Origin: an uncultured Lachnospiraceae bacterium | Lineage (GTDB): Bacteria > Bacillota > Clostridia > Lachnospirales > Lachnospiraceae | Assembly: GCA_910585625.1 (NCBI GenBank) | Contig: CAJUFQ010000041.1 | Location: 1-23,141, forward strand | DNA: 23,141 bases | Reading direction: 5' to 3' | Part shown: positions 17,530 to 23,141 of the stretch, one piece after another | Layout: each line of letters starts with the position of its first letter | Numbering within the stretch: the stretch's first letter is position 1 | The notes under the pieces: generated by a model | The model's input: only the letters and a program-made list of their open reading frames with translations | Databases searched by the model: none | What the model was told of the DNA's origin: nothing | Program-made: the position numbers and the translations under genes

Positions 17530-17577
17530 TTCCATATGATATGGCGCAGGATAAATTTTGCGCCATATCGCATGGAA
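17530..17577 (+). other. Long stem-loop directly after the ABC permease stop
   Basis: TTCCAT (17530-17535) and ATGGAA (17572-17577) frame an inner stem of about 11 bp (GATATGGCGCA with its complement), separated by one wobble and one mismatch. No T-run follows. It could protect the mRNA 3' end or act together with the terminator 5 bases downstream. Confidence 0.5.
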
Positions 17578-17581
17578 AAGC

Positions 17582-17625
17582 AAACACCTCCCCTTTATAC
17601 TTTTGGTATAGAGGGGAGGTGTTTT
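17582..17625. terminator. Strong bidirectional terminator between converging operons
   Basis: A 19-bp stem (17582-17600 with 17606-17624) with a single G-U wobble and a five-base TTTTG loop, GC-rich in the middle and A/T at the base. The plus strand ends GGTGTTTTA and the minus strand ends GGTGTTTGCTTTT, so both the gntR-ABC operon and the minus-strand XRE operon could end here. The 3' arm also contains GGGGAGGTG, see the 19-codon frame. Confidence 0.82.
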
Positions 17626-17628
17626 ATA

Positions 17629-17688
17629 ATGCAAAAAATACACGGCATGGCAGGATTCTTCCTGGGCGATGTCGAAGAAACCTATTAA
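17629..17688 (+). CDS. Possible 19-aa peptide with its SD inside the terminator stem
   Basis: The frame MQKIHGMAGFFLGDVEETY starts 7 bases after a perfect SD (GGAGGTG) that is the 3' arm of the terminator hairpin. No homology is recognised. The SD match may be chance, since any stem with CACCTCCCC in one arm makes an SD in the other. Reported because start, spacing and in-frame stop are all good. Confidence 0.2.
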   Translation: MQKIHGMAGFFLGDVEETY

Positions 17689-17753
17689 CGCGTCAGGATC
17701 CCTGCCGCATATCTAGGAAACAATAATGCGTCAGGGCCTCTGACATAAACAAT

Positions 17754-18680
17754 TCACACTTTGATGCCGTAAAAACTTTCGGCATACTTTCTCACCTGTC
17801 CGGCACATTCGTGCTGGCTCATTGCCTGATAGAGGGCAATACTCAGATAAAAATTTTCTTTCGACACGTCATATTGCCCCAGCTCTGCCAGAGCGCATGC
17901 CTTATTGCACAAAAACATGGGAAATATATGCATCCTCCCATATTCCACGCAAAAATCTATGCCTTTCTGGCAGAGCGCCAGGGCTTCTTGGTAATAACCT
18001 TCCTGCCCCAGCCAAGTCGAAAGATTCTGCAAAATCATCAGGTATTTCACAGACAGCTCCTGTCCGCCGTCCGTATGGCTCTCCATATATTCTTTGAGCT
18101 GAACCAAAAGACGCAAGGCCTCGCACGCCTTTCCCAAGGCATGATATGTGCAGCCGATATTATTTAAAATGCTGATTTCCTGGAACGTCAGGAGGCGTGC
18201 CTTCAGATGCACGCCGTCAAAATCAGGCATAGTCATGCGGATTGCCTCCAAAAGAGCTTCCAGCACAAGTTGCAGGCTTTCCCCCTTACTTTTACGGATT
18301 AACACTTTTGCGAAACAGACATGCTGCACTTCCAGCCTGAAGCTGTATGCTTTTCTGGAAGTTTCCCCAAGCTTCCATTCCAATATCTCTACAAATTCTT
18401 CTGCCTTTGCATACTCCTTCCTTGCCAGGCAGCGGGTAAGCTTCTCTTCCATTTCGTAACGCTCCATTTCTTCCGGGCTGAGATAGCTGTTGTATAACCT
18501 GTCGACAATCCCCAACCGCTGCATCAACGCTTCCAAAATCTTTTTCCCCGGCGCCTGCACTCCATTCTCAATCCTCGACAGCGTAGAAGCTGTGCAAATC
18601 CCATAGCACAGCTCTTCCTGAGAATATTTCTGCCGTTCCCTGGCATCACGTATCAGGCTGCCAACTGCAAAATGTGCCAT
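17754..18680 (-). CDS. XRE-family regulator with TPR-like C-terminal domain
   Basis: 308 aa. An N-terminal Cro/C1 helix-turn-helix lies at about 7-62 (GSLIRDARERQKYSQEELC, STLSRIENGVQAPG). It is followed by about 240 residues of paired helices resembling tetratricopeptide repeats (LNNIGCTYHALGKACEAL, YYQEALALCQKGIDF, CNKACALAELGQYDVSKEN). This layout is shared by Rgg/PlcR-type peptide-responsive regulators and by many uncharacterised Clostridia proteins; no peptide gene is evident next to it, except possibly the 19-codon frame just downstream. GAGGA precedes the ATG. It starts 16 bases after the kinase stop, so it is probably third or fourth in that operon and may act on the same envelope response. 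Confidence 0.82.
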   Translation of the reverse strand: MAHFAVGSLIRDARERQKYSQEELCYGICTASTLSRIENGVQAPGKKILEALMQRLGIVDRLYNSYLSPEEMERYEMEEKLTRCLARKEYAKAEEFVEILEWKLGETSRKAYSFRLEVQHVCFAKVLIRKSKGESLQLVLEALLEAIRMTMPDFDGVHLKARLLTFQEISILNNIGCTYHALGKACEALRLLVQLKEYMESHTDGGQELSVKYLMILQNLSTWLGQEGYYQEALALCQKGIDFCVEYGRMHIFPMFLCNKACALAELGQYDVSKENFYLSIALYQAMSQHECAGQVRKYAESFYGIKV

Positions 18681-18696
18681 ATCTTCGTCCTCTTTC

Positions 18697-19908
18697 CTAA
18701 ACTGCAGAAAGACGGATTACGAATGCTTTCGTATACTCCTCCCATTCCCCCTGTTCCAGCCTGAGGCTCCCGCCGTGCATAGCGACTACTTTCTGGGCGA
18801 TGCTAAGGCCAAGCCCGCTGCCTCCTTTGCTGTTTCGCGACTCGTCACCCAGCACGAAAGGATCAAAAATATACCGCGCGACATCTGGCGGGATTGCGTT
18901 CCCGCTGTCGCACACCCGGATGGCAGCCTCCCCATCTTCAGCCTCCGCCTTGATCCACACTTTAGTTCCCGGCGGATTATGCCGCAGTGCATTGTTCAGG
19001 AGATTATTGATGACACGCCTGAACTGCACAGAGTCCACCTCCATAAAAAATGTTTCCTCCGGGATAAGCGGCAGTATTTCCATGCCCTTTTCCTCAAAAT
19101 CCACATACATGCCTGCTACGCACTCGCGCAGCAGTTCTAAGAGGTCTGCCCTGGCTTTATTGAGCCGGAACCCCTCGCTGTCAAGTTTCACATATTCAAA
19201 CAGGAGATTTAAAAGTCCGCCCATCTGCATAGATTTATTGTAAATCGTCTCCAGATACTCCTGCCTTTTTTCTTTTGTAAGCCCATTCCCCCCTGCTTGG
19301 GACGAGGGAAGGCCGCCCTCATCCAGCAAGGCCTTCGCGTAACCTGCCACGGTCGTCATGGGCGTCTTTAAATCATGCGCCACATCTGACAAAAGGAGAT
19401 TCCTCCTCCTGTCATATTCTGCTTTCTGCTGCCGCTCCTGCTCCTCCAGACGCCTAATCTGCGTACTCACTGTCTGCCCAAAAGCAAATGCGGCCAGCAC
19501 ATAAGGCGCCAGCAGACTCAGAATGATCAGCGCCGTAAGCGCAATCATTCCCCAAATGAAAAAATTCCTCTGCGCCGGGCTCATATGCAGCGTCTGGCTG
19601 GAAATCCTGCCGGTCAGCGCGCTCCCTGCCACTTGCTCGCTGAATGTACGCAAAGCAAACCCTACCACATCCGGCAGGGCATTGCAGACTCCCATAACTG
19701 CCAAGTACAATCCGCCGCGGCACAAGGCGCTTATGTTCTGGCCATTTTCCATCCCTGCCGTGAAAAAATCAATATGCATACTGTCAGAAAGCCACGGAAA
19801 CACAATTTCCTCATATAACCCATTCATCGCCCTTTCACTGAGGCTGACCAGAAACAGGATGAAAAGGAACCGTTTAATCAGATATTTCTTCCATTCTCTG
19901 TTATCCAT
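18697..19908 (-). CDS. Sensor histidine kinase (second two-component system)
   Basis: 403 aa from the ATG at 19908, two bases after the regulator stop; an ATG 32 codons upstream lies inside the regulator gene and is rejected. TM1 is about 11-25, an extracytoplasmic stretch about 26-115 contains a second hydrophobic patch (66-86), and TM2 is about 116-144. The H-box SDVAHDLKTPMTT carries His178. ATPase motifs are N-box NNLLNNALRHN, G1 CDSGNAIPP and G2 GGSGLGLSIA. HDLKTP and the short sensor are typical of kinases in VanS/YkoH-like groups that monitor the envelope. G1 reads DSGNAI where DxGxGI is usual, a mild deviation. The partner is the regulator upstream. Confidence 0.9.
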   Translation of the reverse strand: MDNREWKKYLIKRFLFILFLVSLSERAMNGLYEEIVFPWLSDSMHIDFFTAGMENGQNISALCRGGLYLAVMGVCNALPDVVGFALRTFSEQVAGSALTGRISSQTLHMSPAQRNFFIWGMIALTALIILSLLAPYVLAAFAFGQTVSTQIRRLEEQERQQKAEYDRRRNLLLSDVAHDLKTPMTTVAGYAKALLDEGGLPSSQAGGNGLTKEKRQEYLETIYNKSMQMGGLLNLLFEYVKLDSEGFRLNKARADLLELLRECVAGMYVDFEEKGMEILPLIPEETFFMEVDSVQFRRVINNLLNNALRHNPPGTKVWIKAEAEDGEAAIRVCDSGNAIPPDVARYIFDPFVLGDESRNSKGGSGLGLSIAQKVVAMHGGSLRLEQGEWEEYTKAFVIRLSAV

Positions 19909-19910
19909 CC

Positions 19911-20597
19911 TTATTCTTTCTCCATTCGGTATCCCAGCCCCCGAATTGTCTTGATATATGCACCTGCGTCTTCCGAAAGCTTCGCGCGCAGACGGCTGAT
20001 GCATACCATGATATTATTGTCCGCAATAGCATATTCCTCGCCCCAGACATTTTCATATACCTGTTGTTTCGTAAATACCCTACCTGGATGTTCCATGAAC
20101 ATCCGAAGCATTTTGTATTCCACTGAGGTCAGGTCTATGGATTCCCCATCCCGGTATACCACGCACTCTTCCGTGTCCAACCGCAAATCTTTGACTTCCA
20201 GCTGTTTTATCTTCCTGCCTTCCGCCCCCAAAGAGTAAAACCTACGGATATTTGAATTAATCCGCGCCACTGCCTCCATTGGGTTAAACGGCTTTGCCAG
20301 GTAATCGTCCGCCCCAAGGTCCAGTCCCAGGATTTTATCGGAGTCCTGGTTTTTGGCAGACAGGATCATTACCGGCATATTACTGCTTTCACGTAGTTTC
20401 TTCAATACGTGGTATCCGTCTGCCTTAGGCATCATGATGTCCAAAAGCGCCATGTCGATGTCTTCACTCTCCAACAGGGAAAGGGCAGACTGCCCATCTG
20501 CCGCTTCCACCACTTGATATCCATCCTTTTCCAGATACAAGCGGAGCAGTTCCCGGATCTCCGCTTCATCATCTGCAATAAGAATTGTATGTGCCAT
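19911..20597 (-). CDS. OmpR-family response regulator (second two-component system)
   Basis: 228 aa from the ATG at 20597, preceded by AAGGAGAACGTT; an ATG 8 codons earlier (20621) has a poor SD. The receiver has IADDE, phospho-acceptor Asp53 (ALLDIMMP), Ser in MILSAKNQD and Lys in YLAKPF. The winged helix (IDLTSVEYKMLRMF, NNIMVCISRLRAKL, IRGLGYRME) is of VanR/PhoB type. Two bases separate it from the kinase and 28 from the DUF975 gene upstream, which implies co-transcription. Regulated genes are not identifiable here; autoregulation of the operon would be usual. Confidence 0.92.
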   Translation of the reverse strand: MAHTILIADDEAEIRELLRLYLEKDGYQVVEAADGQSALSLLESEDIDMALLDIMMPKADGYHVLKKLRESSNMPVMILSAKNQDSDKILGLDLGADDYLAKPFNPMEAVARINSNIRRFYSLGAEGRKIKQLEVKDLRLDTEECVVYRDGESIDLTSVEYKMLRMFMEHPGRVFTKQQVYENVWGEEYAIADNNIMVCISRLRAKLSEDAGAYIKTIRGLGYRMEKE

Positions 20598-20625
20598 AAC
20601 GTTCTCCTTTTCTCCATCCATGCCC

Positions 20626-21486
20626 TTATTCCTGATACGCCGTACCTTCCGGCTGCTGGCTAAGTGGCGGCAGGCCCTTCAGCTTCTGGTAAAGCGCAGC
20701 GTCTGTCTGGTTCACGTAAGGATTCACATAGAAAATCCCCAGCAGTCCAAGCGTCAGCCCACTTAAAATATACCACCCCAGGAAGGATAAGTCCAGCAAA
20801 AAGGCTTTTCCTTTATTCCCCAGCATCATTTCGCCACTCAGCGCAAATGCCTGTTCCTTAGTGATATCCGGGTTTTCCCCTAAAATATAAGGTACCATCC
20901 GGAACTCATACGCTTTGATGATTCCAGGAATCAGAAAAAGCAGGGCCCACAGAAATATATACAAATCCCGGAAAAACAATACTTTCACGCAATTCATGTA
21001 ATTGCGGTCAAACGCATAACAGATTTCCTTCACGTTAGCCCTGTCTCTCAGGTTCTGGACAAAGAAACGCTTCAATCCCACTTCCAGGGGATTGAGAAAA
21101 AAGACACACAATGGGATTGCTATCACCAATCCAACCACAATCACCACAAACAATATCATCATAGCAAACGCAAAAACAGCTGTAGTCGTAATTGCCGCCT
21201 GCACTGGGTTTGTGCCTGAAACGTCGTCTAAGAATGTATCCAGGTTGACATCATAATCCCCCGGCATCTCCTCAAAACCGTCTGACCATCCGTCATCGAA
21301 TGCTTCATCGTTATGATCGTCAAACATATCCCCTATTGTGTCGCGCACCTCGGAATACGTGCCGCCAGATCCAAACCCGGCCCCTCCGCCCAGCAACGCC
21401 ATCAAAAGCGCCACAAGGACACATTTCCAATAATTCGCTGAACACCTCTGTTTTGCTTTGCTCTTCAATTCTTTCCTTGTCCACAT
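20626..21486 (-). CDS. DUF975-family integral membrane protein
   Basis: 286 aa from the ATG at 21486 (AGGAGG eight bases upstream); an earlier ATG adds 16 charged residues over the leader and is rejected. The N-terminus MWTRKELKSKAKQ and later PGIIKAYEFRMVPYILGENP match the DUF975 pattern, whose molecular role is unknown. Hydrophobic segments are about 23-35, 101-131, 170-192 and 227-253. A strongly acidic stretch (about 46-90, DMFDDHNDEAFDDGW) between the first two is unusual and may face outside or bind cations. As first gene ahead of a regulator/kinase pair, it could be a target or sensor partner of that system; this is inference. Confidence 0.8.
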   Translation of the reverse strand: MWTRKELKSKAKQRCSANYWKCVLVALLMALLGGGAGFGSGGTYSEVRDTIGDMFDDHNDEAFDDGWSDGFEEMPGDYDVNLDTFLDDVSGTNPVQAAITTTAVFAFAMMILFVVIVVGLVIAIPLCVFFLNPLEVGLKRFFVQNLRDRANVKEICYAFDRNYMNCVKVLFFRDLYIFLWALLFLIPGIIKAYEFRMVPYILGENPDITKEQAFALSGEMMLGNKGKAFLLDLSFLGWYILSGLTLGLLGIFYVNPYVNQTDAALYQKLKGLPPLSQQPEGTAYQE

Positions 21487-21545
21487 AGCTATTCCCTCCT
21501 TACCGTTCTTCCTTTTATGGGTAGCTAAACCCATCTTAAAAAAAC

Positions 21546-21554
21546 ATTATACCA
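21546..21554 (-). promoter_or_regulatory. Extended -10 promoter of the DUF975 - two-component - XRE operon
   Basis: On the minus strand, TGGTATAAT (21554-21546) is a perfect -10 with a TGn extension; the -35 region 17 bases away (TAGAAC) is weak. The start is expected near 21538. A 6-bp hairpin (ATGGGT/ACCCAT, 21517-21534) would sit at the very 5' end of the mRNA. Confidence 0.6.
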
Positions 21555-21729
21555 CTTCTGTTTCGATGGTTCTATCATATCTCTCTTTCCTTAAGGCAGA
21601 ACCATTGTTTCCTTACAATAACCTTACAACACAAATACGAAACCATTCACACTATTCACCTTGCGCACCATTTATTCCTTTTTTCATATCTTATTAAAGA
21701 ACAGAATCTTATGAAAGGATGTAATCACG

Positions 21730-22026
21730 ATGGCAAATTATAATACGAACCCCGGCTGTGGCTGCGGCCAGAAGATGCCACAGCGTTCAAATGCATATAC
21801 CTCTGACATAAAACACCGCCCAATGATGAACCGCCCGCCGATGCCGCCACATTGCCCTGGACGTCCAGATAATCCCGATTCTCTGGCAGGAATGGCGATT
21901 GCCATGGCTTATGTGCCATGGCAGTTCATGCATGAGACTTACGAGCCGGAGAAGGCTCTGCAATGCGGCACAATCTTTCCAGAATTAAATAAACCGTTCT
22001 TAGGGAAAGGGGGCTGCCCGAAATGA
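21730..22026 (+). CDS. cotJA: Spore coat-associated protein CotJA
   Basis: 98 aa. The conserved CotJA core is at the C-terminus: LAGMAIAMAYVPWQF, then YEPEKALQCGTIFPELNKPF. The N-terminal 45 residues are low complexity with CGCG and a Pro/Met-rich stretch (RPMMNRPPMPPHCPGRP), as often in coat proteins. CotJA, B and C form an inner-coat complex made in the mother cell. The operon is sigma-E controlled in Bacillus; I looked for a sigma-E promoter upstream and found no convincing pair. GAAAGGATG precedes the ATG by about ten bases, and the stop overlaps cotJB (ATGA). Confidence 0.93.
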   Translation: MANYNTNPGCGCGQKMPQRSNAYTSDIKHRPMMNRPPMPPHCPGRPDNPDSLAGMAIAMAYVPWQFMHETYEPEKALQCGTIFPELNKPFLGKGGCPK

Positions 22027-22289
22027 GAGAAAACAAGATGGAACAGATGAAATTATTCCAGTGGATTAATATGGTAAGCTTTGCCGTAAACGATATTGTC
22101 CTATATCTGGACACTCATCCTACAGACCAGGAAGCACTTGCATATTTCAACCATTTCCGTGAGGTGCGGACAAAAGCGTTGAAAGAATATGAAAGAAACT
22201 ATGGGCCGCTCACGCTTGACACTGCGAAAGCAGAGCAGATGTGGCTTTGGTCTACCCAGCCAATGCCCTGGGAAGGAGGTTATTGCTAA
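22023..22289 (+). CDS. cotJB: Spore coat protein CotJB
   Basis: 88 aa, normal CotJB length. Family features seen: LFQWINMVSFAVNDIVLYLDTHP, then ALAYFNHFREVR, YGPLT and the C-terminal WSTQPMPWEGGY. It works with CotJA and CotJC in the inner coat. The ATG overlaps the cotJA stop (ATGA), with AAGGGGG nine bases upstream; a second Met at residue 6 is a weaker alternative. The stop codon is immediately followed by the cotJC start (TAAATG), so all three genes are translated from one message. Confidence 0.94.
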   Translation: MRENKMEQMKLFQWINMVSFAVNDIVLYLDTHPTDQEALAYFNHFREVRTKALKEYERNYGPLTLDTAKAEQMWLWSTQPMPWEGGYC

Positions 22290-22679
22290 ATGTGGAATTA
22301 TGAGAAAAGATTACAATATCCCGTCAACATCACGCAGACGAACCCGCAGATAGCTCAGGTAATCATCAGCCAATTTGGCGGGCCAGACGGAGAATTATCC
22401 GCTTCCATGCGCTACCTGTCCCAGCGTTATACAATCCCCTACCGGGAAGTTGCAGGGCTGTTGACCGATATCGGTACAGAAGCCCCTGAAATGTTCCATC
22501 TCAGGGGCTTACGCTTTTTTTCGCTCTGTGTGCGGGGAAGCTTCCAGTGGATGCTTTGCCGTAAGCGGTTTACCCTGCGGACAGTTTACGCTTTTTGCAA
22601 CCGTGTAGCTCCATTTGAGGGGGAGCAGGTTCAAATACACGTCAATATGGTCTTTGTCATTCACAACCATTTTATCTAA
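22290..22679 (+). pseudogene. cotJC: cotJC, 5' fragment interrupted by a mobile element after codon 64
   Basis: CotJC is a coat protein of manganese-catalase fold, normally about 190-220 aa. Residues 1-64 match the family (MWNYEKRLQYPVNI, GGPDGELSASMRYLSQRY, LLTDIGTE). The family then continues E-L-A-H-L-E, but here the frame turns into unrelated sequence (APEMFHLRGLRFF) and stops at 22679, giving a 129-codon hybrid. Only codons 1-64 (to about 22481) are cotJC; the rest is antisense to the recombinase. The first metal-ligand Glu (residue 35, GGPDGEL) is kept, while the E-x-x-H ligands expected at 65-68 are lost. The start has AGGAGG ten bases upstream. The gene may be restored if the element excises. 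Confidence 0.87.
22480..22521 (+). terminator. Hairpin with T7 tract spanning the cotJC/element junction
   Basis: A 10-bp perfect stem AAGCCCCTGA (22480-22489) and complement (22501-22510), an 11-base loop, then ACGC and seven Ts (22515-22521). It reads as a plus-strand intrinsic terminator, so the cotJ message would end at the element edge. The recombinase stop codon (TAA, 22511-22509) lies in the 3' arm. Confidence 0.6.
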
Positions 22680-23141
22680 GATTTCTTTGTAAAAATCATC
22701 TTCATATTCCACGCCATTTATAAGCTCGTTCATCGCATCTGTAATTTCAGCAACAAGCTCTTGCTGTTTTTCAATCATCTCCCTTTGTTTGTCTATGCTA
22801 TCTATCACGGATTGCAGTTCGGCAATCTCATTCTCACATTTTGCCCTTGCTGCTGAAAATTCATCTCTGGTAATATCGCCAGATGTATAAAGGTCAATGA
22901 GGTTTGTGCGTTTTGGCAGAGTGGCTTTTATCTGTGATTTTAGTTTCTCACTGTCTGTACCTGCGGTATCCATTGCCGCGTCCTTCGGGCATACCTCTAT
23001 GCCATTCGGCATATCAGAGGAAATAATAGACTTGATAATAGTGAGCAAATTGTTAGTGATTTTCTCCTTATTATACTTTAAGCTGTTCGTGACAAGGTAC
23101 ATGATGTGGGTTGCATCTTCGTTGCGTATGCTAAGTCCACT
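22482..23141. mobile_element. Left end of a serine-recombinase integrative element inserted in cotJC
   Basis: The boundary is set near 22476-22484, where CotJC homology stops. The interior shown carries only the recombinase gene, reading toward the junction, and is visibly more A/T rich than its surroundings. The other end is outside the window, so whether this is a prophage, an integrative conjugative element or a skin-like element is open. Confidence 0.75.
22509..23141 (-). CDS. Large serine recombinase, C-terminal part (5' end outside window)
   Basis: The frame is open to the window edge, 13 codons beyond the first Met seen (23102), so that Met is internal. The visible 210 residues fit the C-terminal region of large serine recombinases: a recombinase-domain segment (SGLSIRNEDATHIMYLVTNS, NLLTIIKSII), a long coiled coil (EKLKSQIKATLPKR, DITRDEFSAARAKCENEI, EIAELQSVIDSIDKQREMI) and the usual ending EILDKMVVND followed by VYLNLLPLKWSY. 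The catalytic Ser domain is not in the window. These enzymes integrate at one short site and need a directionality factor to excise. The stop lies about 28 bases from the junction, the usual place for the recombinase of such an element. Confidence 0.85.
   Translation of the reverse strand, partial: SGLSIRNEDATHIMYLVTNSLKYNKEKITNNLLTIIKSIISSDMPNGIEVCPKDAAMDTAGTDSEKLKSQIKATLPKRTNLIDLYTSGDITRDEFSAARAKCENEIAELQSVIDSIDKQREMIEKQQELVAEITDAMNELINGVEYEDDFYKEILDKMVVNDKDHIDVYLNLLPLKWSYTVAKSVNCPQGKPLTAKHPLEASPHTERKKA

Noticed and set aside
17690..17744. GCGTCAGG occurring twice and a small GTCAG/CTGAC hairpin downstream of the XRE gene
   Set aside because: Too short and without a T-run; the strong hairpin at 17582-17624 is the better terminator.
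21600..21729. Sigma-E type promoter for the cotJ operon (ACTATT with CATTTATT, or CATATCTT alone)
   Set aside because: Spacing is about 12 bases and matches are partial; no pair was good enough to annotate, although such a promoter is expected from the family.
22680..23102. Recombinase starting at the Met at 23102
   Set aside because: The frame stays open to the window edge and the 13 codons upstream (SGLSIRNEDATHI) look like recombinase sequence, so this Met is internal.

Overview
The window reads as a chromosomal segment of a spore-forming, gut-type Clostridia, most likely a Lachnospiraceae relative. The basis is intermediate base composition, strong AGGAGG-type ribosome binding sites, sigma-A promoters with 17-bp spacers, a cotJ spore-coat operon, and a comEA / two-component / GerMN / comEC / holA / lepA / hemW gene order that I recall from that family. 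No species can be named from sequence alone.

Layout, left to right. (1) 1-190: the 5' part of a tRNA-Thr(CGU) on the minus strand with a near-consensus promoter. (2) 191-4697, minus: two secreted proteins, a large GH43-like five-bladed-propeller protein and a LamG-like protein, both ending in bacterial Ig-like (Big_2) repeats. (3) 4826-7861, minus: lepA-hemW from its own promoter. (4) 7977-15375, minus: a tightly packed operon of a ComEA-like SLBB/HhH lipoprotein, an OmpR-type response regulator, a WalK-like histidine kinase, a GerMN lipoprotein, comEC and holA. Most junctions overlap or are only a few bases apart. (5) 15526-17526, plus: a divergent YtrA-type GntR repressor with an ABC ATPase and a six-helix permease, closed by a very strong bidirectional terminator. 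(6) 17754-21486, minus: a DUF975 membrane protein, a second response regulator, a second kinase and an XRE/TPR regulator, all closely spaced. (7) 21730 to the end, plus: cotJA, cotJB and the first 64 codons of cotJC. cotJC is then broken by a mobile element whose large serine recombinase gene (minus strand, 5' end beyond the window) stops about 28 bp from the junction.

The most notable point is the cotJC interruption. A large serine recombinase element sits in a mother-cell sporulation gene with the recombinase at the element edge, as in the skin elements of sigK. The break falls immediately before the expected metal-ligand E-x-x-H of this manganese-catalase-fold protein. Whether the element is excised during sporulation to restore cotJC cannot be decided here, because its other end lies outside the window.

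A second theme is signalling linked to the envelope. Both two-component systems sit in operons with membrane or lipoprotein partners. The first (response regulator, kinase, GerMN lipoprotein) resembles the actinobacterial MtrA-MtrB-LpqB module and is translationally coupled to the DNA-uptake channel gene comEC. No intergenic stretch exceeds about 250 bases. I saw no CRISPR array, rRNA or insertion sequence.
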